DNA of 64,000 bases from Norana najaformis (lineage: Eukaryota > Annelida > Clitellata > Crassiclitellata > Hormogastridae). The translations under genes and the position numbers were made by a program. The stretch covers positions 53,841,644 to 53,905,643 of the forward strand of contig OZ029913.1 of the NCBI GenBank assembly GCA_964023275.1, written 5' to 3'. This document shows, piece after piece, positions 52,903 through 64,000 of the stretch. The notes beneath the pieces are model-generated. The model had not been told where the DNA came from. It saw nothing but the letters and a program-made list of their open reading frames with translations, and did not search any database. Each line of letters starts with the position of its first letter. Positions within the stretch are counted from its first letter, which is position 1.

Positions 52903-52988
52903 GACATTGAAGCTTCTTACATCACTTTAAAGGCCACGAGGCGACGCATCAAATGCATCATTTGCATTGTGTGCTGGATAGATATAAC
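52903..52988 (-). other. RASSF-like 5' UTR segment with upstream splice acceptor
   Basis: Upstream of the ATG (minus strand) there is an in-frame TAA and, before position 52988, a good acceptor (TTTTGTTTTTAG). This suggests a non-coding first exon and a promoter farther upstream, beyond 53 kb. Inference only. Confidence 0.4.
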
Positions 52989-53390
52989 CTAAAAACAAAA
53001 TATAAATACGTTACCTAAACAAAAGAAAGGAAAGAAACGAGGCAGTTTAGTGGGAGAGGTTCTTTGAATTAACATCAAACAAGGCAACTCGAGACCACAG
53101 ATATAAATTATTTAAGAAACTGAAAGGAACATTAGAGCAGAAATTCTTTAGTGCAAGAGTTGTAGACTTGCAGAATGAGTTGGATGATTTACTGTTTCAG
53201 TGGACACTACGACAGCTTTTAAGAAGAAGCTAGGAAGGATTGGCTATCAGGTATTTCCAGGTAATTTTCAGTGGTTCTCACACAGATCATATGTCTTCTG
53301 AACCACTGGAAACCAGTGGCCGATTTAGCTATAGGCATGGGTTAGTTCACCCTCACAACCTTCTTGGTTATATGCCAGCTCCCCTCCCAA

Positions 53391-53453
53391 CCAGACAGCC
53401 ATGGCATGAACTCTTATCGGGCCCGATAAGAGCTCATGACCGTGGCTGTCTGG
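53391..53453. other. Near-perfect 31-bp-arm palindrome, no loop
   Basis: The core CTCTTATCGGG/CCCGATAAGAG is exact with no spacer. The arms extend outward through CATGA and GCC-TGG to AGACAGCC/GGCTGTCT with one bulge and a few mismatches. Confidence 0.85.
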
Positions 53454-54056
53454 GTGGCATCAACCACGTCTGTCTTCAGGGTGGCATTGACCATCCACTA
53501 CACTCATCGGGCTGATCTCCATCGGTAAACGATCGCAGAAATATTTTTGCTGTTTGATCACTGCACTACAAAAGTGTTGACTCTTAAAGACAAAAAACTG
53601 GGATACAAGCTGAGACTATCATAGCACAGGAAATTATATCAAGAGGTCTGCCGACGTCAGCATACAGTACAAGTAACTACGTATCTTGCAAGATCACGAC
53701 AACCATACATTACCATTTCTAGCATGGTGTGCTTATTAAATCGCGTAGAATATAACCATTTAGAAATACGCATACACACGAAGAAAATTTCTTAAATTGT
53801 TACATTTTATGTCGTGCTTCTCATAAATTGATCCAAGTACTGAAAGGAGCTACATAATTCATTAAAAAATACAGACGCCTTAACTTGGCTGTTTTGCTAG
53901 GTTGCGATGATTTAGCGCCTGAATTGCAAGCGGACAAAACCAATGATGTTAGATAGCAAAACTAACCACACCGCTTTTGCATCTTGACGCTTTGTCAAAT
54001 TAATAAAGTATAAATAGTCAGTCATATCGTTTTCCTAAATATTTTGATGAATAAAC

Positions 54057-54057
<1 letters not shown>

Positions 54058-54095
<38 letters not shown>

Positions 54096-54112
54096 AAAAA
54101 ATATATATATAT
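54058..54112. repeat. (AT)n microsatellite
   Basis: Two AT-dinucleotide runs separated by GCACAAAAAA. Confidence 0.95.
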
Positions 54113-54276
54113 ATCACTGTATCGGTCGCGGTCTGGACCAAAGATATTAATAACATCTTATTAACATCCCTTATTAACATCTTTGGTCTGGACTTAACTT
54201 CGTGGGGCGGGGGTGACTCCAGGCCAGTTCCATGCTCAAAGCCACCCACATCACTGCCCCTTCTACTTCCTGCACA

Positions 54277-54278
<2 letters not shown>

Positions 54279-54352
<74 letters not shown>
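54279..54352. repeat. (AAT)n microsatellite
   Basis: About 24 uninterrupted AAT units. Confidence 0.97.
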
Positions 54353-54420
54353 CGATCTGTCCAGCGTGGGAACGCCATCTGCTTCTCCGGAACTCTACTA
54401 TGAACATATATGATGATGAT

Positions 54421-54620
<200 letters not shown>

Positions 54621-54720
54621 TAAGAACTTCTTTTGCGCCACTGTAATAATGCCCAAGGCATCAGTCGACGGTTGCTGCTAAGCAAAATCATTGTGTAGGC
54701 CAAATTCAATGGAAGGCCAA
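54621..54720 (+). repeat. Dispersed repeat fragment (GCATCAGTCGACGG)
   Basis: CTTCTTTTGCGCCACTGTAA, TAATGCCCAAGGCATCAGTC and GACGGTTGCTGCTAAGCAAA correspond to 58490-58570 (ATAATGCCCCAGGCATAAAT, CGATGGTTAACAGCTTCAAG). Confidence 0.5.
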
Positions 54721-54800
54721 GAAGGGAATCCCAGAAGACATATAGACAGCCTACGGAGGAAATGAGTCCAAGGAGAGGTGAGATTGAGAATGGCAGTTAG

Positions 54801-54830
54801 CGCCATCTTTGCCCGCAGCGTCCGTTCTCT
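54801..54830 (-). promoter_or_regulatory. YY1-like motif, possible promoter region
   Basis: On the minus strand AAAGATGGCGC, followed by CpG-rich DNA on its 5' side. AAGATGGCG elements often lie just inside animal transcripts. It could mark a promoter for the RASSF-like gene, whose 5' UTR seems spliced. Weak inference. Confidence 0.2.
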
Positions 54831-55336
54831 CCAAGAAAGTTTCAGGATTGATTGCTTTCTAAACAGAGTCAACGCTATAAGGCTACATGTACAAGACTCT
54901 GTCTCGGTAGGGGGCCTACTGTCAGGATCAGACTCTGTCTGTCTGTTACGCGGTCGCCGGATGAGCAAGCTCTTGAGACTTTTCTCAGAACAAGATTCGT
55001 TCCTTCACCGGCAATAGTCATTGATTGTGTGCCTCATTCCCTCTATATGTGCTCTTTTAAACTACGAGCTTTCACTTCGCCACCATTCTACGTAGGCCTT
55101 CATCTCTTAACTCGATCTGGAACTACTATTATCAGTTTTATTACTTTGAGAAACCAGTCGTTCTGTAGTTCCTTGGACGGGTAGTCTACAACGCCATCTA
55201 TCGCTGGTGCTTATCGATATACGGCGTAATTTACCAAATATGCGAATTGTTGCGCTTTATAGGTTGACAGGTCAAAATATAGATCCATAGATCAAACAAG
55301 AGATAGATCAAAATAGAGTGGAGACTTGTAATCTAT

Positions 55337-55553
<217 letters not shown>

Positions 55554-56234
55554 AAGGTTTAAAAGACAGAGGTTGATAGGTCAAAACAGAGGTCCAGTGG
55601 AGACTGTAGTCCAGGTCAAAGAGAGGAAGGAAAGGGAGGAAGGGAAAAAGAGGGAGAGATTAAAAGGAGGAAGGGAGGAAAGGATGAAAGAAGAGAGGGA
55701 GTTTCGAGGTTAGGTAGTGTGATGGAGACAGGGGAGGGAGAGAATCATGGGCGGAAGGGAAGGATGAAAGGAGACCGGTAGAGAGAAGGGAAGGAAAGAA
55801 CAGGAAGATATGGAGAAACAGCGATAGACAGAAAACTAGCGCGCAGATGCCTTGCGCGGGAGAGGCTAGTTGGTTTGGTTTTCCTTTTTTGACAAGAAGA
55901 CAATGACAAAATAGGGTTAAACTTCCAGAAGTTTTAAAATATTTCATCTTTTCAATTCAAAAATTTAACAACAGTTGTAAAAAACACAGGAAACGCAAAA
56001 ACCGGAAATTTCCGTCTCTTGGGGTAATGGCAACCGGAAGTCTGGAGGCGTAAGCTGATTCCGGGAGACTCCCGGGGAAAACAGGAGGGTTGACAAACCT
56101 ATTAGGGGCTATGAAAACAACTGCCAAAAATAATCTCCTGCTGTTCACTAGAGAGCGCCATAAATGTTGCTAAAAATGTTGTTATTCCCCAGAGGGCACC
56201 ACAGTCGGACCATTGCACACATGCACGCATCTAA

Positions 56235-56322
56235 GCATTTCAGTATGTAGACAGGCTTACCTTCTCTTCAACAGATCCTATCCTGATTCCTCTTCTTCCC
56301 CATATCTGTCTTGCAGCTGCAG
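56235..56322 (+). repeat. L2-like LINE fragment truncated by assembly gap
   Basis: It encodes RSYPDSSSSPYLS, the same peptide as the copy at 35 kb, and stops at the N run. The inverse of it lies at about 56690-56760. Confidence 0.6.
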
Positions 56323-56332
56323 NNNNNNNNNN
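56323..56332. other. Assembly gap (10 N)
   Basis: Ten undetermined bases. Sequence on the two sides may not be truly adjacent. Confidence 1.
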
Positions 56333-56507
56333 GATGGGCAGTGCTTGGATGATGCCGCTTCACCCGTTCCATTCTGGCAAGTTTATGGATTGACCTTCAG
56401 CAAATATGCGACAAGTCCATAAACAATGGTCAGGATAGGAGGGGAGAAAAATTGAACGACTTCCACCCTAAAACATCACATTTCGATTCACCGTAGGCCG
56501 ATACATC

Positions 56508-57060
56508 GCATGAATCGTAATCGTAATCGTAATCTCGAGATTTCTACAGCGCTCAACGAAAGCTAAGTTGCGGGAACCAGCTTATTCACAGGCGCTCAGT
56601 CAAAACAAAATCGATAGGCAAAAGGGGCAAGATCCAGGAGTCAGGCACTCAGACAGTCGGACGGCTACGGTGGATGCTGTTTGAAATTGAAGCGAGAAGA
56701 GAGATAAGAGGAAGAGGAAGAATCAGGATAAGATTTCTGGAAAAGAAGTGTTTTCAGTCTTGAGTGAAAGACCTGCGCAGAAACTGAAAGAGGTGAAATG
56801 TTGGTGAGTTCGTATGATTGACCAGACAACTGTCGCAATTCTGGCGGGAGTTTATTCCAAAGGGGTGGGGCAGCTATGGCTATCGAGCGATTTCCAAATT
56901 TTAAGGATGAGGTGACGGGAGGGCGAAGAAGTGTTAGGACAGATGAGGAGCGGGTTGAACGGAGTGGTTGGATAGTAAATAATTGACGAAGATAGGAGGG
57001 TTGGGGAGGATTGAAGTGTGTTGTAGGTGAGGGATAATATGGAGATTAGAAAAATACAGC
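56508..57060 (-). repeat. L2-like LINE 3' portion (minus strand)
   Basis: (AATCGT)n, CTCGAGATTTCTACAGCGCT, GGAACCAGCTTATTCACAGG, then about 450 bp of LINE C-terminal sequence. It is the cleanest copy of the dominant tail, with three GTAATC units. Confidence 0.85.
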
Positions 57061-57469
57061 TAATGTGGAGGACAAGCCACAAAATTTAGCTTAAGTTTAG
57101 AGCACCTTTACCCCTAAGTAATTATAACTCGGCGCTGTGCCCACGCTGGAGAGACCGAGGAGAACAGGTTTCCCATGATAAACGTTAGATAGCATGAGTA
57201 AAATAGCGTCGTCCAAGCCACATTTGAAGGTGCTGACCGCTGGCTAAACCCCGTCGTGCAAAGCGTTACTCTAATCCTAGAACGGCGACTGCGTTCTACG
57301 CTTACACGAGCCGAAACAACTCGGTATTGTACGGTAACCGATCTGTCAGTACGTTAGTCTGTAAGTGATACAGATAGTAAGATAATCAGACAGATAGACA
57401 GACAGAAACTGACGTCAGTCAGTCATCAGCCAATCAACTGTGTTAACCGTTTACCCGTCTAATGTGAAA

Positions 57470-57560
57470 TCAGCATCATTGTCGTCGTCGTCATCATTGT
57501 CGTCATCGTCACATACATCGTCATCGTCATCATCATCATCATTATCATCATCCTTTTCGT
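57470..57560. repeat. (TCATCG)n/(TCA)n microsatellite
   Basis: Imperfect trinucleotide repeats. (TGAC/TGAT)n follows at 57680-57800 and (ATC)n at 57850-57920. Confidence 0.85.
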
Positions 57561-57679
57561 CACATTTAAATGCTTATGATTTAAAATGATTATGATGAGA
57601 TAATTATGATGCTGTTGATGATGATGATGATAAGACACCAGAAAGAAAACAGGTATGCAGAGTTGGTTGGCTAATGACT

Positions 57680-57920
57680 GACTGATGTCTGTCTGTCTGA
57701 TTATCTTGCTGTTTATCTGACTAACTGACCAACATAGTGACTGATTGACCGACTGATTAAGTGACTGATTGACTGACCAACCGACTGACTGACTGGTTAA
57801 TTTACTGATCCTTGTAATCACAAATATAGGGCCTATTAAAAAGAGACATCATCATCATCATTATCATCTTCAGCATCATCATCATCGTCGTCGTCGTCAT
57901 CATCATCATCATCAGCAGCA
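57680..57920. repeat. (TGAC)-rich then (ATC)n tracts
   Basis: Low-complexity tetra- and trinucleotide repeats. No gene seen. Confidence 0.8.
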
Positions 57921-58489
57921 AATCAAACAGTTAAGCAGCTGGTAACGGTATGATCGTCTGCCTGAAGAATGAATCATACATGGGCAGGGGTTGTTTTAGT
58001 GACTGATGTGGCGGTTGTTGCTTCGGTTGTATCGTTTTCACTGCACCAGACAGACGCCATCATAGAGGCGACTACGAACACTGTAAACAAAGAAATTATC
58101 TGACATGAAACAGTGGGGTCAAAACATGCCTATGGCCTCTGGTATTTTGTGCTTGTGTGTACTTGTGTCTGCTAAATCAGACAATGTCTCATTATCCCTG
58201 TAGTTTTCCTGTCAGCAAATGCTGTGACTTTAACGACAGCAACAATGACGAGCAGAATTGGAATAATCACATGCTTAGTAACAACTTTCCAAGGTACTGT
58301 AATTAGTTAAACCACCTATGACGCACAAAGACACTGATGCTGTCTATGGCCATGCATATGGTTAATGCTTGAATGCACGTGATGAAGACGATTACGAAGA
58401 CCATGATAATGAAGACGACGATGATGATAATGACAGTAAAAAAGTAATGGTAATGTACATTTTACATACTAGTACCTAATCCAATCTAA

Positions 58490-58580
58490 TGACTTCAATA
58501 GTGCTGTTATCATAATGCCCCAGGCATAAATCGATGGTTAACAGCTTCAAGTGAAATCGTAATCAAAACCATAATCCATT
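58490..58580 (+). repeat. Dispersed repeat fragment, partner of 54621-54720
   Basis: CTAATGACTTCAATAGTGCT, ATAATGCCCCAGGCATAAAT, ending AAATCGTAATCAAAACC. Confidence 0.5.
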
Positions 58581-58719
58581 GGAGAAGCGAGGTCGAATTC
58601 CGATAGGTCCAGAGAAACCAGAGGTTAGGTTACGGTAGGTAAACAAGTTAAAAGAGATAAATCTTAAGTATAGACCTGAATGACATCAAAGAACTGACAG
58701 AACAAATAGAACTTGGCAC

Positions 58720-58886
58720 CGACTTCCTAAGCTGTCTGACTGCCTGACTCCTGGATCTTGACCTGGAACCGAACCATTTTACCTATCGTTTTTGTTTTGA
58801 CTTAGCGCCTGTGAATAAGCTGATTCCCGCGACTTAGCTTTCGTTGAGCGCTGTAGAAATCTCGAGATTACGATTACGATTAAGCC
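58720..58886 (+). repeat. L2-like LINE 3' end (best plus-strand copy)
   Basis: CTGCCTGACTCCTGGATCTT, GACCTGGAACCGAACC, GCGCCTGTGAATAAGCTG, GTTGAGCGCTGTAGAAATCT and ATTACGATTACGATTA tail. Confidence 0.85.
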
Positions 58887-59184
58887 AGGGACCAGCAATC
58901 AAGAACGCTCTAGAACCCAACACTGGCCTGGTATGAGGCACAACAAAAGTCACAGTATCCAGTGTTTGCATGCAATATTTGTTGGTATGACAGCTGTGCA
59001 TGGAACAGAAATACGTGTAGGTTGGCTGATTTCAATGTAGTAATTAATGAACTATGAGACAGATTTTAAGCTGGATTCTTTGCGTGATGGGCAACCAGTT
59101 TAATCAATGTAATATTGGTTTAATCTGTTGATACTTAGGTGTTTTTGTTATGGCTTTGGCCAAAGAGTTTTGAACTATTTGCAG

Positions 59185-59347
59185 TTCGTGCAGATCTCTG
59201 ACACAGAACTTGTCAGAAGTGTGGTATTGAGGTCAAAGGAAAATTGGGTTGACTACATCAATCCAAAGATAAGACACCTTTTTAACCTCACACTGTGTGG
59301 TCTGACTGAGCACCAGGAACTGTGGTATTCAATGCCACCCATCCAGG
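59185..59347 (+). CDS. Weak exon candidate in repeat-rich region
   Basis: Within an open frame at 59128-59490, a segment between TTTGCAG and CCAG/GTACTA reads VQISDTELVRSVVLRSKENW and onward without low complexity, then the frame enters an Asp-rich microsatellite. There is no domain match. It may be a remnant of a mobile element. Confidence 0.2.
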
Positions 59348-59523
59348 TACTAGCAGCACTGTTTAACTTTGCTGTGCCTGACAGCATTGTATCCACTGTG
59401 CCAAGCTGCCATCATGATGATAATGATGATGTTGATGAGGATAGAAATTATGGCAACGATAAATTTGTTAGTGAAGACAAAGTATGGTGATGATGAACAT
59501 AGTGATGATGAAGATGGATAATG

Positions 59524-59524
<1 letters not shown>

Positions 59525-59576
<52 letters not shown>

Positions 59577-59578
59577 TA

Positions 59579-59610
<32 letters not shown>

Positions 59611-59612
59611 GA
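59525..59612. repeat. (AAT)n microsatellite
   Basis: Interrupted AAT repeats followed by (CAA)n, a short relative of the 54.4 kb tract. Confidence 0.95.
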
Positions 59613-59699
59613 ACAACAACAACGATCATGTTAAAATTAATATTAATAATAACAAGAATAATAATAATAACTAAATAATAGTACCACATTGCTCAATAG

Positions 59700-62600
59700 A
59701 TGTACAGCATTACACATTTCACCAGTTTAAGCTCAGAACCATAAAACCAACACAGTCAGTAGCAATGTTTGCCACAAATATACTTTAATACACTTGACAT
59801 TAAAAAAATTCATGGGTCCAAAATGTGCAGTGGGAGCAATTCCCTATTATACATGTTGCCATCACAAACCTACACATACTGCCCCAAATTTATCCATAGT
59901 CGCCAAAATTGTATATAGTTTCATTTAGTATAATTGGGCACTTACACTTTCAAAATCAAGCCAATGTTGTCTCATTAACCCCATAATACTATACAATTCT
60001 GTTATATTTTAAACTCGTGTATAGTGTGATTGTTTAAACAGATGCGATGTCTATTTCCACATTTTCTCTTTTACACTTTACTAATGTCATATGGCTATTT
60101 ATGATATATGTATGTTGAGTAACGTATTAAACAGGTCTATTACTCATACCAGTATATCTAGTGGCAGTACCAGGATATTTGGGGAGGGCCAAACATGCCA
60201 ACGAGGAAAAGCATGCATAGGACCAACTAACTAAGAAGTTTTTTTGAAGAATTACTATTTGTAATTGTAATCAGAAATTTGAATAGTGCCGCTTCCAGAG
60301 AAACTGATAAGAGGCGCTCTCCACATTATTTTTGACGATGTTAAATGTAATTAAGAACAGAAAAATCATCCATTACTGAACATTTCTCAGATAAAAAGAA
60401 GAGTCATCAGTGGCAAGCTTGAACACACACTCAGAGCCCTACCAACAGATTCCCAGCTAGAGTTGAAAGATAACCGCATGTTCAGAGTTCCTGTAACGCA
60501 TGGCACAGCACGCAAGGAATGACAAAAGGCGACGTGACCCACCACCTATATGGCTCATGGTTTATATGAGGCTATAGAAATTTAAAACAACAAATTTTCA
60601 TCATTTCAGATGCAAATTCTGGCCAATTTCAAGCTACATGTAGTTACTTTGATTCCCTTCAGGAAAGACCTCTGTAAGTCATTGATTTTGATTCTTTCAA
60701 GAACAATTCTAAGTAGTTTAAAGCAAAGGAGTTTAGGCACAGATCTGGCTTATGTAGAGCAAGTGTTCTGAATTTGTTCTAAGGGTAAATTGGAACATTT
60801 TAAAACATGTTACTATGGTGCATTCATTGCGTGCCTGAACAGTAGAAAATACATAATTAGGTTGTGTCTCAGAAATTAATCTGAGCAATTTCTGACAAGA
60901 TTTATTGAAAATGATGTCTAAACATGGATGAAATGTATGCCATCTTGAATTTTTACACCAAATTCTGGGGTGTTGATCTCTATGGAACTAGAGGGACATG
61001 TTCCAACCAACGTTTATGTTGAATTTTTGTTCTTAATGTTCCCAAATTACATATACGCTGTAAAAGTAATAATAGTATTAGTAATAACTAATAGGAAATA
61101 ATGATAAATGATAAATAAAAATGTTGCTGTCCAATCCCATGTTGACAAGGATGACAATTTCTGTGATATAGAAAGACATATTCTCCATAAATTTAGAATG
61201 GGGATGCCAACTGTTACATCCCACTCTTGCACACTTCCCTTACTGAAGTGGGAAACTCTAGTGAAAAAATCTCTGAAGCACAGCAGTGTTACCAATGCTG
61301 TACCATGCCATTCTCTCCAGGGATGAATGGAATCAAAAGTTCAGAATTCATTAAAATGGGTACATTTTATGGGAAGTGATGGAGGTAGGGCAGATGGTAG
61401 GAAATGGCAGCTGTGTTGCTCTGTTATACTAGGCTACGTTAAAGTGCACTGGTGTTTAACAAATAGTTATAAAAGTGTACACAGGCACTGTGCTGAAAAG
61501 GCAGTTTTAATAACCTTAATCAATTTGTATTGCAAAAGGGTACAAATGGTGAGGTAGGAAAGAGGAACAGAAAACAGATGTTTTCATTTTTCTTTTAGGG
61601 CCAATACAAATAGCAACAAACAGGCACTAGGCAGTAGGCCACCAATATAGGGCCCTTCCTAATTTCGTGTATAATTTAAATATATATAAGGCACTTTGTA
61701 AGAATTTGATGGGGCATATGACTAAGTGAGCATGGCACATTCACAACCATCATTGTGAAGTGCATAATTTCAGGAACAGATTAAGATAATGATGATGATT
61801 CTAAATAAGTGAGGAAACTGAAACAAACAATTCAAGTTCTACATATCAGTTGGACCCTTCAGGGCACCATCACAAAGCGGGATATACTTAATTCTCATTT
61901 ATTCTTCCAATATCTCTCTCATGTGAAAATTTTATCCGGAAGCAGTGGTTTAAAATATATGTGGGTAGGATTCCAAGATTCCCAACAAGCACTGTTGAAC
62001 TACAATCCTAGTTTCAGTTTCCCAAAAATATGTTTTTCAGTCACTTTCACTTTCCAGCACCTGAGAAAGTACTGGTAATTCTTTCAAGCATTGAAGCAAC
62101 ACTGCAACTGCAAGCAGCTTTCAAACAGGACCTTATGCCCCATGCTACAGGCCCTATCAGTTTATTTCTGAACTCCCAAATCATGCTCTACTCAACATCA
62201 CACTTCCAAAGATTCAGTTGACAATTTTTTTAGAGTTGCGAAGTTATTTAAAAGCATTGTAGTAAATCCGATATTTGACAGCTCACATTTTTTACATTAA
62301 ATCTGAGAAATGTTCTTCCAGACTTTTCTTTCAATAATGCCATTTGTTATTGTGTTGCATTCTATTTCAATATCAGACTCAGTTGAAAATGTGTTCTGCT
62401 TTTAACTATCAAATTCTATCAAATGCAATTTGATAGTAAGTAAGTAAGTAATGCATTTGTCAACATGCCATATGTCCATCGGCTGAGCGAGGAATCATAG
62501 GTGATAAACAATAGTATTTGATAGTTTTACCAAGACAGTTATGAATTGTGATAATTATGAATTATCATGATAAAACTAGGCTTCACTCACTAAACTAGCA

Positions 62601-62890
62601 TATTTAGCTTTAAAATGTAGTAAATTTTCCTGGGTCTACAGCAAGATATATACAAGTAGGGTGCTTACTTGTTCGTGAGCACTGTGGGAAAGCATAGTTT
62701 GCCAGAACAGCTAACATCTAACTGTTATGCCAAATAAAATGTAAGGCAAGGTACAATAATCTTAACTAATTGCTCATATATTACACGGATCTGTCAACAA
62801 TAGCCTTTAGTTTCAACAGTAGCCTTTAGGTGGACTGTGCTGAGCTACAGTCAGCTGAAAACTTCCAGTGAATGAAAATGACACACTTAC
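59700..62890. other. Mostly unassigned DNA
   Basis: It contains an AGCGCC-family tail at 60258-60500 (TTGTAATTGTAATCAGAAAT, AGTGCCGCTTCCAGAG). I see no gene or RNA otherwise. It is probably intron or intergenic DNA of the third, minus-strand locus. Confidence 0.35.
60258..60500 (-). repeat. AGCGCC-family LINE tail
   Basis: Short-unit start, AGTGCCGCTTCCAGAGAAAC, AGAGGCGCTCTCC, then CAGAGCCCTACCAACAG and CATGTTCAGAGTTCC, which match the outer part of the 25.1 kb copy. Confidence 0.6.
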
Positions 62891-62933
62891 CCAGTAGTAC
62901 AGCACCTTTGATACTCATCTTCTTGTCTCTATC
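62891..62933 (-). CDS. Small internal exon of an unidentified minus-strand gene
   Basis: A 43-nt block is bounded on the minus strand by a strong acceptor (TTTTTTTGAAATACAG) and a consensus donor (GTAAGTGTG). In the one open frame checked it encodes DRDKKMSIKGAVLLG, ending in phase 1. I do not recognise the protein. Both splice signals are good, which is why I call it. Confidence 0.45.
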
Positions 62934-63063
62934 CTGTATTTCAAAAAAACAACTGCAACTTCACATCCAAAGTTAGTGGCACAAACATCATAAACAGAGT
63001 TGGAGACTTGGAAATTTCAATTATTTTGAAAACAGTTGTAACTGTACTTACTTATTTACTTAC

Positions 63064-63460
63064 TTAGTCCTTCCTGTGCAGGTCTGCACATTGGGCAACG
63101 CAGCTTCTCCATTCATCTCTGTCGACCGCCAGTCTTCCTGCCTCATCCCATGATATCTCCAAAAACCCAAGGTCATCTCTGATGGTCTGTGGCCAGTTGT
63201 TCCTTAGTCTTCCCCTCCTACGTTTTCCTTCAGGAATCAAGTTCATTGCTTGATTGACTCGCCTATCTCTGTCCATACAAATTACGTGTCCCATCCATAT
63301 CAGTTTTAGACTTTCTGACGATGCACTCTATATCCTCTTGTCTTGTCCTTGTTCTTATAGTTTTTGTAACCATACAGAGGACAACAATTTCTGGAGCATC
63401 ATGAGCAGCAAGTAATTTCTGGAAATCGGGCCAAAAAACGCGACCCTTCTGATTAAGTCT
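63064..63460 (-). pseudogene. Non-LTR retrotransposon C-terminal fragment
   Basis: The minus strand encodes GHVICMDRDRRVNQAMNLIP, EGKRRRGRLRNNWPQTIRDD and SWDEAGRLAVDRDEWRSCVA, the conserved C-terminal block (G-H-x-x-R-M-D ... GKRRRGRP ... W ... A.DR..WR) of many LINE polyproteins. A further 5' piece in another frame runs to about 63460. It is truncated. Confidence 0.8.
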
Positions 63461-63549
63461 TAGCATCTCCTTGTTATTATCACCATCATAACCATCAGCA
63501 TCATCATCACCACAAACCCTTGCTTGGTCATCACGAAACCCTTCCTCAA

Positions 63550-63681
63550 CGGTCTTGGAGAAGCTTTGTTGTCAGTGTATTGCACCAAGTGGTTAAACTG
63601 CTCATCCAGAGACGGCAGGTCTCCAAATTTTTGCAAATCCAAAGTTCTAAACTTATCTGGCAAATCTATAACCAATATTCG
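63550..63681 (-). CDS. Possible exon of the same unidentified minus-strand gene
   Basis: After an acceptor-like CCAAATAG, the frame reads ILVIDLPDKFRTLDLQKFGD and then LPSLDEQFNHLVQYTDNKAS. It looks protein-like and is not repetitive until it runs into a (TCA)-rich tract at about 63480. The donor is not clear, so the right-hand boundary is approximate. Function unknown. Confidence 0.35.
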
Positions 63682-64000
63682 CTATTTGGATAAAACATAA
63701 AAATGCACCAAACTGTGTGCCCAATCATGGAAATGTAAATATTCAGTAGCAGTTAGATCTACATGGCCTGATCCCCGGAAGGGTAACCCTCAAGTATTGT
63801 TATATAAATCCACAACATATAACCACCACAGGCAATTATCTAAGTATATGTATACACAATTTGAGCCTGCTACCACTGAATATCCGGCAGCTGTTTTCCT
63901 TTGTTCAAAATCACATGATGTGAAGGCAGAAATTTAATTTCTCTTGCATGCAGACAAATAATTACTCATTACTAACTCTATGCTCAGTACTAGTAATAAA

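Noticed and set aside
54678-54968. 96-residue minus-strand frame over a YY1-like motif
   Set aside because: An inner ATG at the motif is tempting, but the peptide has no homology and overlaps a dispersed repeat.
61809-62221. Plus-strand frames of 63-89 residues
   Set aside because: No recognisable protein, no paired splice sites, and they overlap each other in different frames.

Overview
This is eukaryotic DNA from an animal genome, most likely a marine invertebrate. The species cannot be fixed from the sequence. The evidence is long AT-rich introns with GT..AG boundaries, metazoan-specific multidomain proteins, and many decayed retroposons: L2/CR1-like LINEs, tRNA-derived SINEs and 5S-rRNA-derived SINEs. 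Microsatellites are abundant. There are no operons, CRISPR arrays or other prokaryotic signals. A 10-N assembly gap lies at 56323-56332.

Two genes can be reconstructed exon by exon, and they converge tail to tail. Gene 1 (plus strand, 22 exons, 10790-39079) encodes an L1CAM/neuroglian-family adhesion receptor: six Ig domains, five fibronectin III domains, one transmembrane helix and a cytoplasmic tail with a FIGRY ankyrin-binding motif. All exon junctions were followed by eye. Together they give one open frame of 1240 codons before the stop, lacking only the signal peptide and extreme N-terminus. A furin-type RKRR site sits in FN3-3 where vertebrate L1 is cleaved, and the C-terminus (SAL) fits a class I PDZ ligand. 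Gene 2 (minus strand, seven coding exons, 52902-47672) encodes a 472-residue RASSF1/RASSF5-type Ras effector with a complete C1 zinc finger, an RA domain and a C-terminal SARAH domain.

Region by region: 1-10.8 kb holds 5S-derived and LINE fragments, a broken L2/CR1-like LINE (5.2-7.65 kb) interrupted by a block with a minisatellite, and an orphan acidic exon (3925-4401). The phase of that exon would allow splicing onto gene 1. 10.8-39.1 kb is gene 1, with introns full of SINEs and LINE ends. 39.1-43.2 kb is gene 1 3' UTR plus intergenic DNA. 43.2-52.9 kb is gene 2 with a probable long U-rich 3' UTR. 53-60 kb is repeat-dense, with very long (AT), (TAA) and (GA) microsatellites. 60-64 kb has a small minus-strand exon (62891-62933), a possible second exon near 63.6 kb and a LINE C-terminal fragment, which suggests the edge of a third, unidentified minus-strand gene.

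Biologically, gene 1 is an axonal or cell-contact receptor coupled to the spectrin-ankyrin cytoskeleton. Gene 2 is a cytosolic Ras/Rap effector that should bind MST/Hippo kinase through SARAH. Nothing in the sequence shows that they act together; they are neighbours only.
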